Assembly (NCBI GenBank): GCA_027079895.1
Contig: JALWUZ010000701.1
Coordinates: forward strand, 1 to 11,499
DNA from: Anaerolineae bacterium
GTDB lineage: Bacteria; Chloroflexota; Anaerolineae; B4-G1
Reading direction: 5' to 3'
Length of the DNA: 11,499 nucleotides
Part shown: piece after piece, positions 6,458-11,499 of the stretch
Position numbering within the stretch: position 1 is the first letter of the stretch
Layout of the letters: every line of letters begins with the position of its first letter
Position numbers and translations under genes: made by a program
Notes under the pieces: generated by a model
Seen by the model: the letters and a program-made list of their open reading frames with translations, nothing else
Database searches by the model: none
Told to the model about the DNA's origin: nothing

Positions 6458-6869
6458 AAGCCAACGTTTTCCTTTCACGGAAACTGACGGGGCGTTGGGA
6501 GCGGCCAGCGGTCTTCCGTATCTACCACTTACTCTGAGCTATCAGGGCATATCTCTACTCGTGTCGGGGTTGCTGGATACAGGCTCAACTGTCAACGTAC
6601 TGCCTTACGAGATTGGCAGACAGATGGGTGCGACCTGGGGTCGGCAAACAACTCCTGTACGTTTAACGGGGAATCTGGCCCAGTTTGAGGCGCGGGTGTT
6701 GATTGTTTCTGCGACTGTGGGCAGGTTTCCGCCGGTACGTCTGGCTTTCGCCTGGACACGAGCGAGCAATGTTCCTCTGATTCTGGGGCAGGTGAACTTC
6801 TTTCTGGAGTTTGATGTGTGTTTCTTTCGCTCTCAAAAGACGTTCGAGGTTAAACCTAGAGAGCGATAA
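6447..6869 (+). CDS. Retropepsin-like aspartic protease family protein
   Basis: The protein is 140 aa from ATG 6447, with AAAGGGAG (about 6428-6435) upstream. An in-frame TTG at 6426 has no ribosome site and is not used. The hallmark is 'GLLDTGSTVNVLPYEIG': D44-T45-G46 is the catalytic triad of a single-domain aspartic protease, followed by the hydrophobic flap-proximal strands. Near the C-terminus 'VPLILGQVNFF' (109-119) matches the second conserved hydrophobic-Gly element (I112-L113-G114). One DTG in about 140 aa means it must dimerise to be active, like retroviral protease. There is no signal peptide or transmembrane segment, so it acts in the cytoplasm if active. Together with the 77-aa gene it forms a low-GC island. 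Bacterial members of this family are mostly uncharacterised; the substrate is unknown. Confidence 0.82.
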   Translation: MLIESQRFPFTETDGALGAASGLPYLPLTLSYQGISLLVSGLLDTGSTVNVLPYEIGRQMGATWGRQTTPVRLTGNLAQFEARVLIVSATVGRFPPVRLAFAWTRASNVPLILGQVNFFLEFDVCFFRSQKTFEVKPRER

Positions 6870-6874
6870 GAACT

Positions 6875-6908
6875 CTTGCACCAGGGGCACGCACGCGCCC
6901 CTTGCACC
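6875..6908. repeat. Direct repeat pair enclosing a hairpin in the intergenic spacer
   Basis: CTTGCACC occurs at 6875-6882 and again at 6901-6908, a 26-bp offset. Between and partly within them AGGGGC (6883-6888) and GCCCCT (6897-6902) form a 6-bp stem with an 8-nt loop. It lies just after the protease stop codon. There is no T-tract, so it is either a weak terminator, an operator-like site, or a scar of the cassette's insertion. The rest of the 6870-7018 spacer shows only the GAGGAGG ribosome site (7007-7013) and no convincing promoter. Confidence 0.45.
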
Positions 6909-7018
6909 TAGCCGGGCTGAATGGGACAAACAATGCCCTCCCGCCCGGCAGGTGATCTTCTCCGATACACGGCCCCCGCCCCGCCGACTCATCATGAAAT
7001 CGCACCGAGGAGGCTCCG

Positions 7019-9067
7019 ATGAACGACCAACTCCACCGCTGGAGCACCGGCACTAAACGGATGGTGACGACAGTCATCCTCCTGCTGCTGGCCGTCGCCA
7101 TCTACCGTATCCGCGCCCTCATCCCCCCCTTCGTCCTCGCCCTGCTCCTGGCCTTCGTCCTCGACCCGGTGGTGGACTTCCTCACCGTCCGGCTGAAAGT
7201 CTCGCGCGGCCTGGTGACCGGCCTGGTCTTCCTCGTCCTGGTGATCGCCATGCTGCTCGTCGTCGCCACCCCGATGACCATCATCCCCAGCGTGTCGCGG
7301 GCCGTGCTCTCCGTCCAGGCCGACGTGATTCGCATCCTGACCGACATCGGCGACTTCCTCGAACGGCCGGTAGTCGTCGGCGACTACACGCTGGACTTGA
7401 GCAACGTCTACACCGAGTTGAGCAAGGGGCTGCGGGCGATCGTCACTTCGGCGGCCCAGGGGACGCTCGACCTGGTGTTCAGCATCGCCTCCGGAGCCCT
7501 GTGGCTGATGATGATTCTGATGATCGCCTTCTACCTGGTCAAGGACGCCGACCGAATCATCGCCGGGGTGGACGGGCTGGCCCCGCCGGGGTATCACGAT
7601 GATTTCGTCCGCCTGCGGAAGCAGATCACCGCCGTGTGGAGCGCGTTCCTGCGCGGACAGGTGCTCCTGGGGGCGGCGATGGTGGTCATCACGACCGCTG
7701 TCTGTACCATCGTGGGGCTGCCCTACGCCTTCGCCCTGGGGCTGCTCGCCGGAGTGATGGAGTTCATCCCCAGCCTGGGACCCATCCTGGCCCTGATTCC
7801 GGCCGTCCTGCTGGCTCTGTTCCAGGGCTCGTCCTACCTCCCCATGAGCAACTTCTGGTTCGCCGTGCTGGTGACGGGGCTCTATCTCCTGATTCAGCAG
7901 GTGGAGGGGAACCTGCTGGTGCCGCGCATCCTGGGGCACAGCCTCAACCTGCACCCGCTCGCCGTCCTGGTGGGAATCATCATCGGCGGCAGCCTGTGGG
8001 GAATCTTAGGTATGCTCCTGGCCGCGCCGGTGCTGGCGACCCTGCGCGTCATCGGCCACTACGTCTTCTGCCGCCTGTACGACCGCGACCCCTTCGCCGA
8101 GCCGGAGAAGACCGCCCAGCCGCGGCTGGTCGAACGGGCCTACCAGGCCGCCCGCGAGCGTCTGCGCGGACGGCGGAGACTGGGGCCGCAGGAGGTGCTC
8201 CTCCGGCCGGCGCGGCTGGAGGACGGCCCGGCCGCCGAGGAGATCGTCAACCGCATCTGGGGACAGCGGGACTACGTGCCCGAAACCTGGCAGCGATGGG
8301 TGGAGGACTCCGCCGGGGAGTTCGTCGCGGCGGAGGTGAACGGGCGGCTGGTCGGGTTCGCCAAAGCCGAGCGTCTGGCCGCCGACGAGTGGTGGCTGGC
8401 CGGTCTGCGGGTCGCACCGGACTACCAGGGCCGGGGGATCGCCCGACGGCTGCAAACCTACCTGGTCGAGCACATCCGCCGGAGAGGGCCCGGCGTCATT
8501 CGGCTGGCGACCCATCACAAAAACTACCCCGTCCACCACATGGCGGCCAGCGACGGCTTCCAACGCAAGGGGGTCTACCGCTCCTACCGGGCGACGCCGC
8601 TCCCCGGCGACGTGGATGGCCTGCGCCGCCTGACGGAGGATGACCTGTCGGCGGCCTGGCAGTTGATCGCGGATTCGCCGCGCTTCCGGGCGACCGGCGG
8701 GCTGTACGAGCATTTCTGGGATTGGCTGGCCCTCACCCGCGAGCGGCTGGCGGAGTTGCTGGCTCAGGGGGCCGTCTGGGGGTGGGAGGAGGACGGTGAG
8801 TTGGCCGCCCTCGCGCTGCTCTTCCCCATCCGGGACGGGACGACGCTCTTCATCGGGTACGCCGACGGCCGGGACGCGGCCCTGCCGCCGCTGTTGAAGG
8901 CCCTGCGTCACCTGGCCGCCCAGGAGGGACGGGAGGAGGTGCGCATCCGTCCGGTGGAGGAGCCGGGCCTGCTGGCGGCGGTCGAGGCGGCCGGGTTCGA
9001 GTTCCAGGAGAAGCCGCCGGTCATCTGGGTGTTCGAACTGGCCCTGGACGGAGAGGTAGCGGAATGA
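7019..9067 (+). CDS. AI-2E/PerM-family membrane protein fused to a GNAT acetyltransferase region
   Basis: The protein is 682 aa, with ATG 7019 and GAGGAGG five bases upstream. Residues about 1-350 form a multi-pass AI-2E/PerM-type protein. There are hydrophobic helices near 15-30, 34-54, 62-85 and 155-173 and several between 210 and 345, with the family signatures EFIPSLGP (248-255) and IGGSLWGILGMLLAAP (322-337). A charged linker (about 350-390) leads to a GNAT domain beginning RPARLEDG. Its acetyl-CoA pyrophosphate loop is VAPDYQGRGIARRL (465-478; Q470, G471, R472, G473, A475). Residues about 525-682 look like a second, degenerate GNAT half without that loop. The transport substrate is unknown; relatives have been linked to AI-2 or ion export. 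The cytoplasmic tail would acetylate an unidentified amine or protein. Typical AI-2E proteins stop near 350-400 aa, so the tail is an addition. The stop overlaps the next start as ATGA. Confidence 0.87.
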   Translation: MNDQLHRWSTGTKRMVTTVILLLLAVAIYRIRALIPPFVLALLLAFVLDPVVDFLTVRLKVSRGLVTGLVFLVLVIAMLLVVATPMTIIPSVSRAVLSVQADVIRILTDIGDFLERPVVVGDYTLDLSNVYTELSKGLRAIVTSAAQGTLDLVFSIASGALWLMMILMIAFYLVKDADRIIAGVDGLAPPGYHDDFVRLRKQITAVWSAFLRGQVLLGAAMVVITTAVCTIVGLPYAFALGLLAGVMEFIPSLGPILALIPAVLLALFQGSSYLPMSNFWFAVLVTGLYLLIQQVEGNLLVPRILGHSLNLHPLAVLVGIIIGGSLWGILGMLLAAPVLATLRVIGHYVFCRLYDRDPFAEPEKTAQPRLVERAYQAARERLRGRRRLGPQEVLLRPARLEDGPAAEEIVNRIWGQRDYVPETWQRWVEDSAGEFVAAEVNGRLVGFAKAERLAADEWWLAGLRVAPDYQGRGIARRLQTYLVEHIRRRGPGVIRLATHHKNYPVHHMAASDGFQRKGVYRSYRATPLPGDVDGLRRLTEDDLSAAWQLIADSPRFRATGGLYEHFWDWLALTRERLAELLAQGAVWGWEEDGELAALALLFPIRDGTTLFIGYADGRDAALPPLLKALRHLAAQEGREEVRIRPVEEPGLLAAVEAAGFEFQEKPPVIWVFELALDGEVAE

Positions 9068-10251
9068 GGTCGCCAGATGTCGTCGTCGTGGGGGCGGGGC
9101 CGGCGGGCTCTCTGGCCGCGCGGCACCTGGCCCTGGCCGGGGTACGGGTTCTGCTGCTGGAACGGGCCACTTTCCCCAGGGACAAGCCCTGCGGCGACGG
9201 GGTGAGTTATGCCGGGTTGAAGGTGCTGGCCCGCAACGGGCTGGAGGAGTGGGCCGCCGGATTCACCGCCCCGGAGGTGCTGCGCGTCGTCGCCCCCAAC
9301 GGGGAGTACGTCGAGGTACGCCCTCCGGCCCTCGCGCCGGGGGAGTGTTACGGGCGCACCATCCCCCGGCGGCTGCTCGACGCGCGGCTGGCGCAGTCGG
9401 CGGTGGAGGCCGGGGCGCGGTTGCAAGAGGGGGTGCGGGTGCGTCGGGTGGAGCGGGAGGCGGCCGGGCTGCGGGTCGTCGCCGACGGGTTGACGGTCTC
9501 CGCCCCGCTGGTCATCCTGGCCGACGGCAGCCTGGCGACCGTCACGCGCCGCCTGGGGCTGCCCGCCGGGGAGACGGAGATGGTCGCCGTGCGGCAGTAT
9601 CTGGCCGGCGACGACGCCCTGGCCGGGCTGCTGGAACTTCACTTTCAACGGGCGATCGTGCCCGGCTACACCTGGATTTTCCCGCTGGGGGACGGGCGCG
9701 TCAACGTCGGCAGTGGGGCCTTCACCGCCCAGACACGCGCCGGCGGGTTGAATCTGCGGGAGGTGTTGAGCCGCTTCATCGCCGACCAGCAGGCCGCCGC
9801 CGGACGGCTGGCGCGGACGCGACCGCTCGGCCCGCCGCGCGGCCATCCGCTCCGCACGCGGTTGGACCGGGCCCGCCCCTACGCCGACCGGCTGCTGGTG
9901 GCCGGGGACGCGGCCGGGCTGGTGAACCCGCTGACTGGCGAGGGGATCACGCCGGCGATGGAGAGCGGCGAGATCGCGGCCCGGTATGCCGCCGCCGCGC
10001 TGGAAAGCGGAACGTTCTCTGCCTCCGCGCTGGCGGCCTACGGGCGGGAACTGCGCCGCCGCTTTCTCCCCGACCAGCGGGCGGCCCGTTTCCTGCGGCT
10101 CTGCCTCTCGTCGCCCGGCCTGCTCGACCGGATGGTGCGCCGCATGCAGCGGGATTCGGACACGGCTTTGGAAATCGGGAGCGTCATCATCGGCTACCGC
10201 TCGCCGCGCACCATCTTGCGCCCGCTGCTGTTGTGGCGGATATTGACCTGA
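9064..10251 (+). CDS. Geranylgeranyl reductase family FAD-dependent oxidoreductase
   Basis: The protein is 395 aa. ATG 9064 overlaps the upstream stop TGA 9065-9067, so it is translationally coupled to the transporter-GNAT gene. The N-terminal Rossmann motif is VVGAGPAG (8-15), with E33 ending the second strand for FAD ribose binding. 'FPRDKPCGDG' (37-46) is the Cys-Gly substrate-side motif typical of geranylgeranyl reductase/ChlP-like enzymes. The second FAD motif is GDAAGLVNPLTGEGI (281-295). The length matches the family. Members reduce isoprenoid double bonds on lipids, quinone tails or (bacterio)chlorophyll side chains, using NADPH or ferredoxin via FAD. No photosynthesis or lipid gene lies nearby, so menaquinone or membrane-lipid saturation is as likely as pigment synthesis. 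The gene ends 16 bp from the convergent aldolase gene. Confidence 0.88.
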   Translation: MRSPDVVVVGAGPAGSLAARHLALAGVRVLLLERATFPRDKPCGDGVSYAGLKVLARNGLEEWAAGFTAPEVLRVVAPNGEYVEVRPPALAPGECYGRTIPRRLLDARLAQSAVEAGARLQEGVRVRRVEREAAGLRVVADGLTVSAPLVILADGSLATVTRRLGLPAGETEMVAVRQYLAGDDALAGLLELHFQRAIVPGYTWIFPLGDGRVNVGSGAFTAQTRAGGLNLREVLSRFIADQQAAAGRLARTRPLGPPRGHPLRTRLDRARPYADRLLVAGDAAGLVNPLTGEGITPAMESGEIAARYAAAALESGTFSASALAAYGRELRRRFLPDQRAARFLRLCLSSPGLLDRMVRRMQRDSDTALEIGSVIIGYRSPRTILRPLLLWRILT

Positions 10252-10272
10252 CGGTCAGCCGTGCGGGTCAGG
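10247..10272. terminator. Inverted repeat between convergent genes, possible shared terminator
   Basis: CCTGAC (10247-10252) and GTCAGG (10267-10272) are complementary and each contains one of the two convergent stop codons. A shorter ACGG-TCAG-CCGT hairpin (10251-10262) lies inside. The position suits a bidirectional terminator, but the stem is short and there is no T-tract on either strand. Confidence 0.3.
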
Positions 10273-11305
10273 CGGCGGTCAGCACTTCCCGGAAGGCCGC
10301 GATGGCCTGCTCGATACCGGCGTCGTCCACCCAGTAGTGGGTCACGGCCCGGAAGCGGCCCGGCCCGACGCTCAGCAGCAGGACGCCGCGCTCCGCGAGA
10401 CGGGCCACCATCTCCGCCTCCGTCAGAGCCACTCCCTCCGCCAGGCGAAAGTACAGGATGTTCGTCCAGACTGGCTCCACCTCTACCCCTGGAATCGCGG
10501 CCAGTCCGTCCGCCAGACGGTGCGCCCGGCGATGATCCTCAGCCAGTCGCCCGCTCATCTTCTCCACAGCGACCAGGCCGGCCGCTGCCAGAACCCCCAC
10601 CTGCCGCATGCCGCCCCCGACGACTTTCCGCGCCCGCCGGGCTTCGGCGATGAAGGCCGCCGTGCCGCAGAGGAGCGAGCCGACCGGGGCGCAGAGCCCT
10701 TTGGAGAGGCAGAACATCACCGAGTCCACCTCCCGCGTCAACTCCCGCACGTCCACGCCCAGGGCGGCCGCCGCGTTGAAAATCCGCGCCCCGTCCAGGT
10801 GAACCCGCAGCCCGTGCCCGTGGGCCAGGCGGGCCACTTGAGCGGTGTACTCCGCCGTCAGGGGGCGGCCGTTGCACATGTTGTGGGTGTTCTCCAGGCA
10901 GACCAAGCGGGTGCGGGGGAAGTGGACGTTGTCGGCCCGGATGGCCGCCACGATCTCCTCCGGGCGGATGGTGCCGTCGGGCTGATTGGGGAGCGGTCGG
11001 GGGACGATGCCGCCCAGGGCCGCCATGCCGCCCTGCTCGAAGAGGAAGGTGTGGCTCCGGTCGCCGACGATGGCCTCGTCGCCGCGCCCGCAGTGGGTCA
11101 GCAAGGCGACGAGGTTGCCCATCGTGCCGCTGGCGACGAAGAGGGCCGCCTCCTTGCCGAGACGCTCCGCTGCCAGTTCCTCCAGGCGGCGGACGGTGGG
11201 GTCGTCGCCGAGCACGTCGTCCCCGACCTCCGCCTCGTACATGGCCCGGCGCATCTCCGGCGTCGGGCGGGTGACGGTGTCGCTGCGTAGGTCAACGATG
11301 GTCAT
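10268..11305 (-). CDS. ltaE: Low-specificity L-threonine aldolase (PLP-dependent)
   Basis: The protein is 345 aa. The start codon (CAT at 11303-11305 on the + strand) has AGGAGG (complement 11311-11316) five bases upstream. It opens with DLRSDTVTRPTPEM, the signature N-terminus of the beta-eliminating-lyase/threonine aldolase family. Other family landmarks are ASGTMGN (58-64, PLP phosphate loop), SHTFLFE with the stacking H85, HLDGAR (169-174) with the PLP-pyridine D171 and R174, FCLSKGLCAPVGS (198-210) with Schiff-base K202, and RAVTHYW with carboxylate-binding R319. The enzyme is a cytoplasmic fold-type I tetramer that cleaves L-threonine or L-allo-threonine to glycine and acetaldehyde. It is monocistronic with its own strong promoter. 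The gene symbol follows the E. coli homologue; stereospecificity cannot be read from the sequence. Confidence 0.93.
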   Translation of the reverse strand: MTIVDLRSDTVTRPTPEMRRAMYEAEVGDDVLGDDPTVRRLEELAAERLGKEAALFVASGTMGNLVALLTHCGRGDEAIVGDRSHTFLFEQGGMAALGGIVPRPLPNQPDGTIRPEEIVAAIRADNVHFPRTRLVCLENTHNMCNGRPLTAEYTAQVARLAHGHGLRVHLDGARIFNAAAALGVDVRELTREVDSVMFCLSKGLCAPVGSLLCGTAAFIAEARRARKVVGGGMRQVGVLAAAGLVAVEKMSGRLAEDHRRAHRLADGLAAIPGVEVEPVWTNILYFRLAEGVALTEAEMVARLAERGVLLLSVGPGRFRAVTHYWVDDAGIEQAIAAFREVLTAA

Positions 11306-11344
11306 GTGGGCCTCCTGTGGTGTGAAAGTGTTTCCGGCCTGGGA

Positions 11345-11372
11345 ATTATAGTCCTTCCGGCGCGGGGGTCAA
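11345..11372 (-). promoter_or_regulatory. Promoter of the threonine aldolase gene
   Basis: Read on the - strand there is a -35 TTGACC (complement 11367-11372), a 16-bp spacer, and a perfect -10 TATAAT (complement 11345-11350). The start point would be near 11338, leaving a leader of about 33 nt with an AGGAGG ribosome site. Unlike the three + strand promoters, it lacks the TGn extension. Confidence 0.78.
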
Positions 11373-11438
11373 TTGCCGCTGCCTGGCTATGAGGCCCGAA
11401 CCCAGGCGGCGGATTTATCCGTCGCTGGTGGACGGTCT

Positions 11439-11464
11439 CGTTCCCACGCTCCGGCGTGGGAACG
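11439..11464. repeat. REP-like perfect hairpin repeat
   Basis: CGTTCCCACGC (11439-11449) and GCGTGGGAACG (11454-11464) form a perfect 11-bp stem with a TCCG tetraloop. The motif, including the preceding TCT, resembles a widely dispersed bacterial palindrome family of the REP type, thought to be mobilised by RAYT (IS200-like) transposases. That identification is from memory. No transposase is in the window. Confidence 0.7.
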
Positions 11465-11469
11465 GCAGG

Positions 11470-11499
11470 GGGGGCGACACGCGGGGGGCAGACACGCGG
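11470..11499. repeat. Start of a 15-bp GC-rich tandem repeat running off the window
   Basis: GACACGCGG occurs at 11476-11484 and 11491-11499, each preceded by a G-run (GGGGGC and GGGGCA), giving a 15-bp period. The array is cut by the window edge. The G-runs might form quadruplex structures. Apart from this, the hairpin and the aldolase promoter, the gene-free stretch 11306-11499 shows nothing else. Confidence 0.5.

Noticed and set aside
6902..6934. Possible promoter TTGCAC with AACAAT or GACAAA ahead of the transporter gene
   Set aside because: The spacing is 21 bp for the better -10, and the 17-bp alternative has a poor hexamer; not convincing enough to annotate.
6811..7056. 81-aa frame spanning the intergenic spacer
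   Set aside because: It overlaps both the protease end and the transporter start, has no ribosome site, and its composition changes across the boundary.

Overview
The window is a GC-rich bacterial chromosome segment, mostly housekeeping and peripheral metabolism. It probably comes from a member of the Chloroflexota (Anaerolineae-like). That placement is an inference. It rests on a secreted protein with a long Thr/Pro 'PTATPT' stalk, the overall gene style, and promoters with a TGTGGTA-type extended -10. Nothing in the window proves the taxon. All genes but one are on the + strand and are closely packed.

Layout. Positions 2-133 hold the 3' end of a sugar-nucleotide epimerase. It overlaps by ATGA (130-133) a secreted, membrane-anchored clan-A glycoside hydrolase (130-1824), which suggests a cell-surface glycan locus extending upstream. 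An HDAC/AcuC-family deacetylase (1881-2912), a tRNA-Gln(CTG) (2950-3020) with an intrinsic terminator, NAD kinase (3097-3942) and a 727-aa AAA+ ATPase (3976-6159) follow. The ATPase resembles the ATPase associated with extracellular contractile injection systems (Afp15/Pvc15 type), but no injection-system structural gene is present here. Next is a two-gene island of about 50% GC in a background of about 70% or more: a 77-aa protein of unknown function overlapping a 140-aa retropepsin-like aspartic protease (6224-6869). After a 149-bp spacer with a hairpin and direct repeats comes a 682-aa fusion of an AI-2E/PerM-type membrane protein to a GNAT acetyltransferase region (7019-9067). It is coupled by ATGA to a geranylgeranyl-reductase-family flavoprotein (9064-10251). 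A low-specificity threonine aldolase gene runs convergently on the - strand (11305-10268). The right edge is non-coding, with a strong promoter, a REP-like perfect hairpin and the start of a GC-rich tandem repeat.

The most distinctive regulatory architecture is a series of three + strand promoters (1821, 2909, 3939). In each, the TGA stop codon of the upstream gene lies inside the -35 hexamer (TTGACA, TTGACC, TTGAAA) of the next unit, with a 16-17 bp spacer and an extended -10. The third leaves room for essentially no leader before the ATPase ATG, so that mRNA is predicted to be leaderless. The genes do not form one pathway. The strongest candidates for something little described are the low-GC small-protein/aspartic-protease pair, the transporter-acetyltransferase fusion, and the eCIS-type ATPase standing alone.
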